Under the pieces are notes generated by a model, which was not told where the DNA came from, searched no databases, and saw only the letters and a list, made by a program, of their open reading frames with translations. Shown here one piece after another: positions 7,025 through 15,900 of a stretch of DNA of 64,000 bases. The stretch covers positions 2,542,001 to 2,606,000 of the forward strand of contig NZ_CP094466.1 in the NCBI RefSeq assembly GCF_023347255.1, written 5' to 3'. The DNA is from Faecalibacterium sp. I4-3-84 (lineage in GTDB: Bacteria; Bacillota; Clostridia; Oscillospirales; Ruminococcaceae). The translations under genes were made by a program, and so were the position numbers. How positions within the stretch are numbered: position 1 is the first letter of the stretch; every line of letters starts with the position of its first letter.

Positions 7025-8616
7025 CATTTTTCGGATTTTGGGATGCGCGGGTATATCTCAATGGTGAAACCATCAGGGCTCTTTTTGCGCTTCTCGTTTA
7101 GCTTCTGGTAGACGACCTTTTCGAGCACCTCTTTTAGGAGAGCATTTTTCTCCTCGGCCGTTTCGAGCAGCGGGTACACGTCGAGCAAATTCTTAACCTT
7201 AGGGATGATGTCACGGCGGCTGGTCTCCCGGAGCTTCTCCTCGGTCAACTCACGGGAGCAGCGGGCGACACTATCCTTTGCGGCAGCGATTTTGTCGGAG
7301 AGCATTCGGGAGCGGGACAGAAAGGTGTCTGTGTCGTAGATGCCCTGCTCGAGGAAGTCGTGAGTACGTTCGAGCTGCTGCTGTAATTTGCGGAGCTCGG
7401 CCTCCGCGCTGGCGAGAGCTTTTTCCCGGACGCCGACCGACGACACGGAGGACGACGCGGCAGCGGAGCTCCACTCGAGCTCATAACCTTTCATCCACTC
7501 GGAGAGACCCTGTATGACGCGCTCCTCGACGATAGGAAGATAGCTCGAACAATTCGGGCAGCCGCGACGAGGACAGCGCACGACCGGCATATCTGGACGG
7601 ACAGGGTTTATCATTCGCATCATCTGCCTGCCGCACTCGGAGCAGACGAGCAGACCGGCCAGAGGATTCCGGACAACCTTTTCTTTGTGCGTGGAAGTAT
7701 TCTCACTCCGGGTGAGCTTATCGTTTGCGAGCTCAAATGTTTCTTTCGGAATGAGCGGAGGGTGAATGCCTTTGAATATGCACTCTTTCTCTGGGTCGGC
7801 AGGACCGCGTACAGAAACGACCTTGCCGTCAACTACTTTCTTCTTCGTCTCACGGCTGCCCCAGCGCACCATGCCGATGTACGTCGGATTCTTGATGATT
7901 CCGCGAATGGTGATTCTTGCCCATTGCGAACCGGACGGAGACGGGATGTGCATATCGTTGAGCCTCGTGGCGATTGAACCCAGAGACAGCGGGCGAGCGG
8001 AACCATCCTCGTCCTGCAAACCGACCGTGTACAGGTCGAAAATCATACGGACTATTGCGGCCTGCTCCTCGATGGGCTCGAGTGAGCAGCCCTTTTCGTT
8101 TTTGAGCTTTACCCGACGATAACCAAAGGGAGCCAAACCGGACGGCCATTTGCCCTCTTTGGCGGAGGCGAGGCGACCACGCTGCAACCGGCGGTTGATG
8201 ATTTTGTACTCGCGGCGGCTCATAAACAAGCCGAACTCAAAATACTCCTCGTCGAACTCGTTGTCGGGGTCATACGTTTTTATAGGAGTTATTATTTTTG
8301 TCCCAGAGAACTTGAATGTCTGCGCGATGATGCCTTGGTCGATGGTGTCGCCGCGCGCCAGACGCTCGACCTCCATGACGAGGACGCCGGACCAGACGCC
8401 CTGCTCAACCTCGGAGAGAACCCGTTGCATCATTGGGCGGGCAGCGATGGTGTCACCAGAGACGACCTCACGGTAAATATCGGTTACGTTGAGATGCTGC
8501 CTTTTCGCCAGCTCGAGCAGAGTGTGCTCGTGCCGGGAGAGCGTTTCGCCCTCGCCGTGCGCTTCGGCCTCGAGGTCGGAACGAGACTTGCGCAGGTATA
8601 TGAGATACTGCTCCAT
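7024..8616 (-). CDS. Large serine recombinase (prophage integrase)
   Basis: 530 residues. The N-terminal resolvase domain has the catalytic serine at position 11 (IYLRKSRSD). A recombinase domain follows at about 150-290 (FGYRRVKL..., IIKNPTYIGMVRWG). Next come a zinc ribbon (CSECG ... CPRRGCPNC, near 330-370) and a coiled coil at about 400-480, the architecture of phage integrases that join attP and attB without host factors. The ATG at 8616 is chosen because GGAGGT lies 4 bases upstream. The gene sits at the prophage end, pointing toward the host junction. Confidence 0.95.
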   Translation of the reverse strand: MEQYLIYLRKSRSDLEAEAHGEGETLSRHEHTLLELAKRQHLNVTDIYREVVSGDTIAARPMMQRVLSEVEQGVWSGVLVMEVERLARGDTIDQGIIAQTFKFSGTKIITPIKTYDPDNEFDEEYFEFGLFMSRREYKIINRRLQRGRLASAKEGKWPSGLAPFGYRRVKLKNEKGCSLEPIEEQAAIVRMIFDLYTVGLQDEDGSARPLSLGSIATRLNDMHIPSPSGSQWARITIRGIIKNPTYIGMVRWGSRETKKKVVDGKVVSVRGPADPEKECIFKGIHPPLIPKETFELANDKLTRSENTSTHKEKVVRNPLAGLLVCSECGRQMMRMINPVRPDMPVVRCPRRGCPNCSSYLPIVEERVIQGLSEWMKGYELEWSSAAASSSVSSVGVREKALASAEAELRKLQQQLERTHDFLEQGIYDTDTFLSRSRMLSDKIAAAKDSVARCSRELTEEKLRETSRRDIIPKVKNLLDVYPLLETAEEKNALLKEVLEKVVYQKLNEKRKKSPDGFTIEIYPRIPKSEK

Positions 8617-8631
8617 GATGACCTCCAAACA

Positions 8632-8655
8632 AAAAGACCCGCGCCGGAGCGCAGG
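8632..8655 (-). terminator. Terminator of the prophage repressor gene
   Basis: On the minus strand a 7-bp stem (CCTGCGC / GCGCGGG with one G-T pair) and loop TCCG are followed by TCTTTTTG. It separates the repressor transcript from the integrase. Confidence 0.6.
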
Positions 8656-8663
8656 CCAATAGG

Positions 8664-9227
8664 TTACTTGTTGCTGTCTTTTAAGGCCGCAACGTCAGCC
8701 TGCAAGAGGCTATCCAGAATAGAGGCGGTTTTGGCCTTGAGCGTGTTCTGCTTCTCCATAATCTGCGGGAAAGCATCTGCCAGGTCTCCCCCGCAATCAG
8801 CGAGGATGCTCTTTATCTCGCCGCGACCGGTTTGCAGCTCAGAGAACAGCTCGCGGTACAGGGCCAGCTCTGCTGCGTTCTGCGCGTTCATACACCGGGA
8901 GAGCAGCACATAGACCGAATCGAACGTCGAGGAGACGACGGCGCGGAGCTCTTTCGAGAGGGCGTCATATCTGCGCTTGAAGTTTGCATTGTCCTGACGG
9001 AACGCCTCGTTACCGTGGGCGCGCTCATCCTCGCGGCCCAGCAGATAGTCAGTGGTTACCCCGAAATAGTCCGCCATCTGGCAGAGCAGGGCGAAATCTG
9101 GCTCTTTGCCCTCGGTCTCGTAGCCGGAGACCGTAGTGCGCTGCTTACCGCAGAGGCGGGCAAACTCGGCCTGCGTCAAATCTTTCTCCTTGCGGAGCGC
9201 GACCAACCGTTCAGAAAACTTATCCAT
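8664..9227 (-). CDS. XRE-family prophage repressor
   Basis: 187 residues with a CI-type HTH at about 7-65 (KDLTQAEFARLCGKQRTTVSGYE). The C-terminal half is helical and lacks the S24 Ser-Lys peptidase motifs, so induction probably does not use RecA-driven self-cleavage. The ATG at 9227 has GGGAGGT upstream. It is divergent from the Cro-like gene, with operator-like repeats between them, which marks it as the likely lysogeny repressor. Confidence 0.85.
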   Translation of the reverse strand: MDKFSERLVALRKEKDLTQAEFARLCGKQRTTVSGYETEGKEPDFALLCQMADYFGVTTDYLLGREDERAHGNEAFRQDNANFKRRYDALSKELRAVVSSTFDSVYVLLSRCMNAQNAAELALYRELFSELQTGRGEIKSILADCGGDLADAFPQIMEKQNTLKAKTASILDSLLQADVAALKDSNK

Positions 9228-9239
9228 ACAGACGTACCT

Positions 9240-9360
9240 CCCTAAGACTTATATATTGTATCACAAAAATCCCCTCACGGGGACAAATGACGCTAATTGC
9301 GTCATAAATAGCAAAAATTTTTGAAAAAAACTTGACCTTGACCCAATTAGGGACTATAAT
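9240..9360. promoter_or_regulatory. Divergent lysogeny-switch promoters and operator
   Basis: Rightward promoter: TTGACC (9332-9337), 17-base spacer, TATAAT (9355-9360). Leftward promoter for the repressor: extended -10 TGATACAAT, with its box at 9260-9255 on the minus strand. Between them lies a perfect operator-like palindrome ATGACGC-taatt-GCGTCAT (9287-9305). Confidence 0.75.
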
Positions 9361-9412
9361 AAACCGCAGAAAGACCCCAAAAGGGTCACACAGAAAGGAG
9401 GAGACAGGCGGA

Positions 9413-9625
9413 ATGCGGAAAAAGCTGCAAACGCTCCGAGAGGGCGCAGGCTATACCCAGCAGACTTTCAGCGAGCGACTGGGCGTGAGCCGGAGCCACT
9501 ACGCACAGATTGAGAGCGGAGACAAGAATCCGTCCCTCAAGCTGAGCCTGAAAATCAAGCAGGCCATCGGCTATCCCTACGACGACCTTTTTTTTAACCC
9601 GAAGCGACCCGTTTCGCGTCATTGA
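9413..9625 (+). CDS. Cro-like XRE regulator
   Basis: 70 residues and almost entirely a helix-turn-helix (GYTQQTFSERLGVSRSHYAQIESG). The frame is open upstream, but the ATG at 9413 follows AAAGGAGGA at a good distance. The TATAAT promoter lies 53 bases before it. Its position opposite the repressor suggests the Cro role: switching from lysogeny to early gene expression. Confidence 0.8.
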   Translation: MRKKLQTLREGAGYTQQTFSERLGVSRSHYAQIESGDKNPSLKLSLKIKQAIGYPYDDLFFNPKRPVSRH

Positions 9626-9661
9626 TGCGAAATGATGACGCCAAAAGCAAACATTTGGCGT
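9616..9661 (+). promoter_or_regulatory. Second operator-like element and weak hairpin after the Cro-like gene
   Basis: The half-sites of the 9287 palindrome recur as GCGTCAT (9616-9622) and ATGACGC (9635-9641), 12 bases apart and in the opposite order. A hairpin ACGCCAAA / TTTGGCGT (9638-9645, 9654-9661) overlaps them; it may attenuate early transcription. Confidence 0.5.
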
Positions 9662-9701
9662 TTCCTTGTAAATATTTTAACCGAAAGGAGGCACGGGATA
9701 A

Positions 9702-10193
9702 ATGCCTAAAATGGCAACGAAAGCCGCAGATAACGTGTTCTACAAGGCACGAATCGCAGCGGCATCGTGGAACGACCGGTTAGGCAGCAGAGAGGGTGCG
9801 TCAGAGGTGACCGGCATCGACCGGACACGGCTCGCCAACATCGAGCTCGGAACCATCAACCCGCACCCGGAGGAGGTCCTGATGCTGTCGGACACCTACA
9901 ACGCGCCGGAGCTGCAAAACCATTTCTGCTCGCACCTCTGCCCGCTCGGCATCGGGACGATTTCACCGATTGAGCTGGAAGAGCTCGAGCGGGTCACATT
10001 GCAGCTCATTTCGGCAATGAAGTCGTTACCGGAGGTCAAGGACGAAATCATCGACATCGCGGCCGACGGCGTCATCGACGCGAAAGAAAAGCCGCGCATG
10101 GAGCAGTACCTCGAGGTACTCGACGAGATAACGAACAAGGCTCAGACCTTGAAGCTCATTTACAGAAAGCAATTCGGAAAACAGGAGGTGTAA
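9702..10193 (+). CDS. Phage XRE-like early protein
   Basis: 163 residues. Residues about 20-75 resemble a divergent helix-turn-helix (SREGASEVTGIDRTRLANIELGT), and the rest is helical. AAAGGAGG precedes the ATG. It is the third regulator-like protein of the switch region and probably acts in early gene control; its target is unknown. Confidence 0.6.
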   Translation: MPKMATKAADNVFYKARIAAASWNDRLGSREGASEVTGIDRTRLANIELGTINPHPEEVLMLSDTYNAPELQNHFCSHLCPLGIGTISPIELEELERVTLQLISAMKSLPEVKDEIIDIAADGVIDAKEKPRMEQYLEVLDEITNKAQTLKLIYRKQFGKQEV

Positions 10194-10196
10194 AAA

Positions 10197-10385
10197 GTGT
10201 TGGAGGCGAAGCAGAGCGGGAACGTCGTGGAGGACTTCACCATCGGGAACACCCGAATCAAGATTTGCGACGACTTCTGCCGGACCCGGACGAGCGGAGA
10301 GGTCAAAGAAATCCTCAACCGCGTCGCACGGAGGACGGTCGGCTCGCTCACGGCAACCGCCACACCTGATTATGGATGCGCTTAA
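10197..10385 (+). CDS. Small phage protein of unknown function
   Basis: 62 residues starting at GTG, with AGGAGG placed 8 bases upstream. The sequence ..GNTRIKICDDFCRTRTSGEVKEILNRVA.. recurs in style in many small early phage proteins. No enzyme motif is seen. Its end overlaps the next gene by 14 bases. Confidence 0.65.
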   Translation: MLEAKQSGNVVEDFTIGNTRIKICDDFCRTRTSGEVKEILNRVARRTVGSLTATATPDYGCA

Positions 10386-10986
10386 AAGAAAGATGGAGAT
10401 TGCGGCCGTTGCGTTTTTCTGCACAGTCACCGCACTCATTGCGGCTTACTCCTGCGCGACGACGGCCGCAGCAAACCTCGCACAGCAGACAGCGGCAGCA
10501 CCGGCAACGGAATATGTGACGCTCGCCTACATGGAGGTGCAGCCAGAGGCCGAACAGGAGCCGGAGCTCCTCTACGACGTGCCCATGAGCGACGAGCTGC
10601 AACGGTACATCCGGGAGCAGGCGGAGCGGCAGGGTGTCCCGTTTGAAATCGCCCTCGCCGTCATCGAGCGGGAGAGCAGCTACCAGCCGGATGCGGTCAG
10701 CGACACCGGAGACTTCGGCCTTATGCAGATTAACATCTGCAATCACCGCTGGCTCTACGAAGAGCTCGGAATTACGGATGTGATGGACCCGGAGCAGAAC
10801 ATCGAGGCTGGCTTATACATCCTCGGGCGGGCGTTCCAAAAGTACGACGACCCGGACAAGGCTCTCATGGCCTACAACATGGGCGACAGCGGCATGAAAT
10901 CAGCGTGGAGCAAGGGCCAGCACAGCAGCAAATACAGCCGCGCAGTCATTGAGACGGCGCAGGCCCTCAAGAGAAAGGAGCACTAA
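10372..10986 (+). CDS. Membrane-anchored lytic transglycosylase (SLT domain)
   Basis: 204 residues with one N-terminal hydrophobic helix (about 8-27) and then a transglycosylase fold. The catalytic glutamate is Glu101 in RESSYQP, followed by GDFGLMQIN and AYNMG, all standard SLT motifs. Such enzymes cleave the glycan strands of peptidoglycan. It lies in the early region rather than in the tail or lysis cassette, so its job may be linked to lysogeny or envelope remodelling. Confidence 0.85.
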   Translation: MDALKRKMEIAAVAFFCTVTALIAAYSCATTAAANLAQQTAAAPATEYVTLAYMEVQPEAEQEPELLYDVPMSDELQRYIREQAERQGVPFEIALAVIERESSYQPDAVSDTGDFGLMQINICNHRWLYEELGITDVMDPEQNIEAGLYILGRAFQKYDDPDKALMAYNMGDSGMKSAWSKGQHSSKYSRAVIETAQALKRKEH

Positions 10987-11214
10987 ATGGACTGGAAGAT
11001 TCACAGAGCGATTCTCATTGCGGCCATCTGGATTGCAGAGGTCCTCTCGGCCGGTATCTGCGGATTCATCGCCGCGCTGGCACTCATTCCGGCCAGCTAC
11101 GCAGCGCGCGGCTACTTCGCCTTTGGTGGCGAGTGGCTTATCGTGCTCGGCGTCACGCTGCTTGCGTTCCACGTCATCAACAACGCATTTTTCGGAATGC
11201 TCAAGCACCACTGA
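10987..11214 (+). CDS. Small integral membrane protein
   Basis: 75 residues with two predicted membrane helices (about 8-30 and 45-70). It begins immediately after the transglycosylase stop codon, so the two are translated together and may work at the membrane. No family was recognised. Confidence 0.65.
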   Translation: MDWKIHRAILIAAIWIAEVLSAGICGFIAALALIPASYAARGYFAFGGEWLIVLGVTLLAFHVINNAFFGMLKHH

Positions 11215-11229
11215 AAGGAGGTGAACCAC

Positions 11230-11427
11230 ATGGCTGAACAGAACCTTTTCTGCCTCTGCGGCAGATGCTCGCGCAAGCTGCGCAGTGCGGCTGCCCGTCG
11301 CGTCGGTATGGGCTCGACCTGCTGCCGCAAGGAGACAGGCAAGACCATCACCCAGTTGCTCAAGGAGCTGGACGAGCAGGAGGCCGCAGCAGCGGCAGAG
11401 CAGCAGGAGCCGGATACACAGGCATAA
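11230..11427 (+). CDS. Small cysteine-rich zinc-binding protein
   Basis: 65 residues. The pattern CLCGRCSRKLRS...RRVGMGSTCC resembles the short treble-clef or zinc-ribbon proteins common in phages of Firmicutes. AAAGGAGGTG lies 8 bases before the ATG at 11230; the earlier GTG at 11221 overlaps that site and is rejected. Confidence 0.6.
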   Translation: MAEQNLFCLCGRCSRKLRSAAARRVGMGSTCCRKETGKTITQLLKELDEQEAAAAAEQQEPDTQA

Positions 11428-11516
11428 AAAAAGAGCCGCGCTCGAAAGCACGACCCTCTTGTCGGACAAGCCTATTGTATCTCGCTCCACATCAAAAGTC
11501 AACAGGAGCGTGAATT

Positions 11517-12548
11517 ATGAACGAACAGAACAATCACGCTGCGCTCACCATTGCGCAGCAGTACCCGCCAGCTCAGTACAACCTCCTCGTCCCGATGCAG
11601 ACCGTGACGGAGATTGCCGACATCAAAAAGCCGGTGATGAACTCCGTGAGCATCAGCACCAACCTCAACGACGGCGAAATCTATGAGATGGAGAAAGCCA
11701 AGGACGAGTGGCGCGACAGCAAGGGGTACGTCCACAAAGCGACCCCGGCCAAGTACGCCCTCACCAAAAAGGGCCTCACCAAGCTCATGCGAGCCGCAGG
11801 CATCAAGATTCTTTCCAGCCGCCCGGTCGTCCCGTCCACCTGCCAGAAGTGCGCTGAGGTCAACCGCAGCATCGGAAAGCCGATTCGCTGCGGAGGCTGC
11901 CCCAACAAGGACGTCAAGCACGAGGTCCGAATCAGCGTCCCGCAGCTCACCGGCGAGAATGTCACCATCGTCGCCCATAAGGAAATTGCGGTGGATGATG
12001 TGACAGCCGGGATGACAGAGAAGCAGCGGGCAGAATTTATGAAGTTCCGCAGCGAGATGTGCGAGAGCAAGGCCCTCAACCGCGCACTCCGCACCGCGAT
12101 GCAGATTAAGTCCAGTTACCTTATCGAGGAGTTCAAAAAGCCCTTTGTCGTGGCATACCTTGTCCCGAACCTTGACAACCCGGCCGTCCGCGAGGAGGCG
12201 GTAAAGTCCATGTTTGGCGCGGCGAATGACCTGTACGGCAGCCGCCCGAAAACCAGCCATACGGTCTATGTGGACGATGACGACGAGGGGTATGCGCAGC
12301 CGGAGCCGGATTTTGAGGTCGTACCGGAGCAGCCCCAGCAGGAGCAGCAGCCCGAGAGACCGGCGCAGCGGCCTCGCCAGCAGCAGCCCGCGCCGAGCAA
12401 CCGACAGCAGGGCCGGAACGGCGACAGCGAGTTCTGCGCGGACTGCGGTAAGCAGGTCGGCCTCGACGTAGCAGAGTACAGCCGCAAGCATTTCGGCGGA
12501 GTGGCTTATTGCCGCGACTGCCAGAGAAACCATACATGGAGGAAATGA
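11517..12548 (+). CDS. Early phage protein, possible recombination function
   Basis: 343 residues. The middle has a cysteine cluster (CQKCAEVN...CGGCPNK, about 105-125). A helical stretch with MCESKALNRALRTAM recalls single-strand annealing proteins. A Q/P-rich linker (about 265-305) and a C-terminal zinc ribbon (CADCGKQ ... CRDCQ) follow. Its place just before an SbcC-like nuclease supports a DNA recombination role, but this is inference from context and weak resemblance. Confidence 0.45.
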   Translation: MNEQNNHAALTIAQQYPPAQYNLLVPMQTVTEIADIKKPVMNSVSISTNLNDGEIYEMEKAKDEWRDSKGYVHKATPAKYALTKKGLTKLMRAAGIKILSSRPVVPSTCQKCAEVNRSIGKPIRCGGCPNKDVKHEVRISVPQLTGENVTIVAHKEIAVDDVTAGMTEKQRAEFMKFRSEMCESKALNRALRTAMQIKSSYLIEEFKKPFVVAYLVPNLDNPAVREEAVKSMFGAANDLYGSRPKTSHTVYVDDDDEGYAQPEPDFEVVPEQPQQEQQPERPAQRPRQQQPAPSNRQQGRNGDSEFCADCGKQVGLDVAEYSRKHFGGVAYCRDCQRNHTWRK

Positions 12549-12550
12549 TT

Positions 12551-12928
12551 ATGATGATTCTTTCGCAGGACGGCATGGTAGCCGTCAATTCGGACAACGT
12601 GGCAATGTTTGAGGTCAAGGAGACTGAAACAATCCCTCACGAGGCACAGCTCATGGCGACCATCTTTATTTCCGGCGGCGGACGTTACACCAACGCCGAG
12701 CGCATCTGCTACCCTATTGGGACGTTCCGCAGCCCTGACCGCACCGAGCTCGCAAAGATCGCGCTGGACTACATTTCGTTCAGCATCAGCTCTGGCCACA
12801 AGGTCTACGCGCAGGTTCCGACCGAAAATGAAATGAGGAATATTCAGGGCGCGAAGTCTCGTGCGGATGCAGCGCGGCGCGGCAAGCTCGACGACATCAT
12901 CAAAGAGCTGCTCAAGGAGGATATGTGA
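12551..12928 (+). CDS. Phage protein of unknown function
   Basis: 125 residues. The ATG at 12551 is preferred because GGAGGA lies 6 bases upstream. No known motif was recognised. The stop codon overlaps the ATG of the nuclease gene (TGATG), so translation is coupled. Confidence 0.6.
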   Translation: MMILSQDGMVAVNSDNVAMFEVKETETIPHEAQLMATIFISGGGRYTNAERICYPIGTFRSPDRTELAKIALDYISFSISSGHKVYAQVPTENEMRNIQGAKSRADAARRGKLDDIIKELLKEDM

Positions 12929-15900
12929 TGCTGAAAGTATTGCACACCGGAGACTGGCACATCGGCAGTTTCCCCGGGCCAGAGGTCGGCGGACAGAATG
13001 CCCGCTTTCAGGACATCTGCCGCTGCCTTGATTTTCAGGAGATGTACGCGGAGGAGCACCGGCCGGACCTTATCGTCGTATCTGGCGACATTTTCCATCA
13101 GGCCCGCGTATGGTCGGACAGAGGTCTCCGCGAGAGCCGGACGGCTATAGACCACATCCGGCGGCTTTCCAACGTGGCCCCGACCGTCGTGCTGCGCGGC
13201 ACTCCGAACCACGACAGCGAGGAGCAGTTCGAGATGCTGACGACGGCTTTTTACGGCGATGATTCGGTCAGCGTCGTAACGGAGCCGGAGGTGCTCCACA
13301 TCCACACCTACCACGGGCAGCGCGTAGATGTGGCCTGTATTCCGGGCTTTGACCGTGGTGTACACCGGGCAGCGCACCCGGGCCTCTCTCGAGAGGAGGA
13401 AACGCAGGTATTCACGGACGAGCTGGCAAAGGTTGTCCTCGGCCTCAAGGCCCAGTGCGAGCCCGGTGTGACGAGCATCCTGTCTACGCACTTCACTGTC
13501 CCGGGATGCAACATGGAGAGCGGCCAGACCGCGCTATTTGCACAGTTTGAGCCCGTCATCTACCCCGACACCCTGAAAGCCGCAGACTTCGACCTCGTGG
13601 CACTTGGCCACATCCACCGGCCGCAGCAGCTCCCGGAGGCAGGCCGTGCGGTGTTCTACTGCGGCAGCATTACAGGCCTCAACTTCAACGACGAGGGCCA
13701 GCCGCGAGGCTTTTACATCCACGACATCGACGACGACGGGGAGACATGGAGCGAGTACGTCGAAACGCCCTACCGGGAGTTCGAGACCATCCGCCTCGGA
13801 GAGGACGACGTCCGCGCAATGCTGAGTGCAGAGCGAGTTGTTGTACCTGACCGACTCAAGGGGAAAATCGTCCGCGTTCTCTATACCTGTTCAGACGAGA
13901 CAAACAAGGCTTTCAACAAAGCCGTCCTCGAAAAAAGGCTCTATGACGGCGGCGTGTTCTACGTCTCCGAAATCACGCCGGAGGAAATCACGACAAGTGT
14001 GAACCGCGACGAGCTCCACGGCGACAACAGCCCGGAGCAGAACCTCGCGGAGTACCTCGCCGAAAAGGAAAAGAGCCCGGAGGACGCCCAGCGCATCATT
14101 GAGTTAGCCCGTCCGATTATCTCGGAGGCGATGGAAAAAGGCCGCCTTGAGACCCCGACCGGCGTGTTTATGCCGGTGGAGATTGAGGTCAAGAACTACC
14201 GCAACTACCGCGACGAGCTGTTCAGCTACGACGGCATTTCCTTTGCCACCATCAACGGCGAGAACGGCGCAGGTAAGTCCAGCCTGTTTATGGACGCTAT
14301 GCTGGACGCCCTTTTCGAGGAGCCCCGGGAGGGCGACCTCACGGGCTGGATTTGCAACGACCCGGATGCCCGCAGCGGCTCCATCAAGTTTACATTCTAC
14401 CTCGGAGACAAGCTGTACCGCGTGACCCGTACCCGCACAAAGAGCGGCAAGGCGACGCTGAATCTCTCCGAGTATGTGGACGAGAGCTGGCAGAACCGCA
14501 GCGCGGAGAAATACCGCGATACGCAGGCCATCATCGAGAACACCATCGGCATGGACAGCCTGACGCTCAAGGCGACTGGGCTTATCATGCAGGACCAGTA
14601 CGGCCTCTTTTTGCAGGCCGACAAGGCGGACCGCATGGCAATTCTCGGAAACATCCTCGGCCTCGGCATTTATGACCGCATGGAGAGCATGGCGGCCAAC
14701 AGGGCAGCAGACGCCAACCGGGAGCTCCGGCGCATCGCGGATTTGCAGGAGGAGACCGGGCGGACGATGCCGGACAAGGCAACGGTCGAGGCGGCCATGA
14801 ACAAGACGGCCGTCGAAAAGGCCGGCGCGGTAGCAGACAGGGCCATCCACACAAAGGCCATGAGCGAGGCGCAGACAAAGCTCGACATTGCCAAGCAGGC
14901 GCAGAAGCGGTCGGAAAAGCTCGCCAGCGAGCTCGGCTCTTGGATTGCGGAGAAGAACGCGAACGCCAGCGCGCAGGCGGTTAGCAGAGCGCAGATTTCT
15001 GATGCACAGGCTCTCCTCGATAAGCGCGAGGAGGTCGAGGCGGGCAGCCAGAGTTACGAAAAACTTTCCGCGCGGCGGGAGGAACTGCTGGGAACGGCGG
15101 CCCTGATTCAGCCCAAGGAAGAAAAGCTGCGGGACGTTATGGCCGCGCTCTCTGCCCAGCGGAAAAAGAAAGGCAGTCTCGAGGCCGAAAAACTTTCTGC
15201 ACAGGCAACGTGTTGGAGCTATGAGCAGGCCCTCGCGGACTATGACGAGCTCGAGCGGAAAGCGGCAGACCTCGCAGGAGCGAGCGAACGGCTCACCGCG
15301 CTGGAAGAACAGGACGAGCAGTATCTCGCAGCAGACCAAGAGGCCATGAAGCTGCTCCAAACCAAGAACGCAGAAACCGCGCGGATACAGTCTTGGCTCG
15401 ACATAAAAGAGAACGAGGTCACACATATCCGCTCCCGGGCCATCATGCTCGAGACCTGCGGCTGCCCGGTCGAGAACCCGGAATGCCGTTTCCTGCAGGA
15501 TGCAGTGGAGGCGAAAAAGAAACTGCCTGCGGCCGAGACGGAACTGGAAACCTACCGGCAGCAGGCTGAGGAGCGCGCCGAGCAGCTCGACGCTGAGTAT
15601 CAGGCCGCAAAGAAAAAGGCAACGGGCCTCAACTGCCGCAAGGATTTGCAGGCCCAGCGTTTCCTCGTTGCAGACCTGCGGAAAGCCTCGGAGCGGTTCG
15701 CAAAGCTGGCGGCGCAGAAAGAACGCCTCGCGGAAGTTAAAGAGCGCATCAAGGCCATCGACGAGGAGCTTGAAACCATTCCGGCCAATATCGAGAGCCT
15801 CGAGGCAGACCGTTTCGTCGTTGAGGACGAGCTGAAAAAGCTCCGGCAGAACGCAGCGGAGCTCGCCAGCATTGAGGCGCAGCTTTCGGACGTTAAGAAA

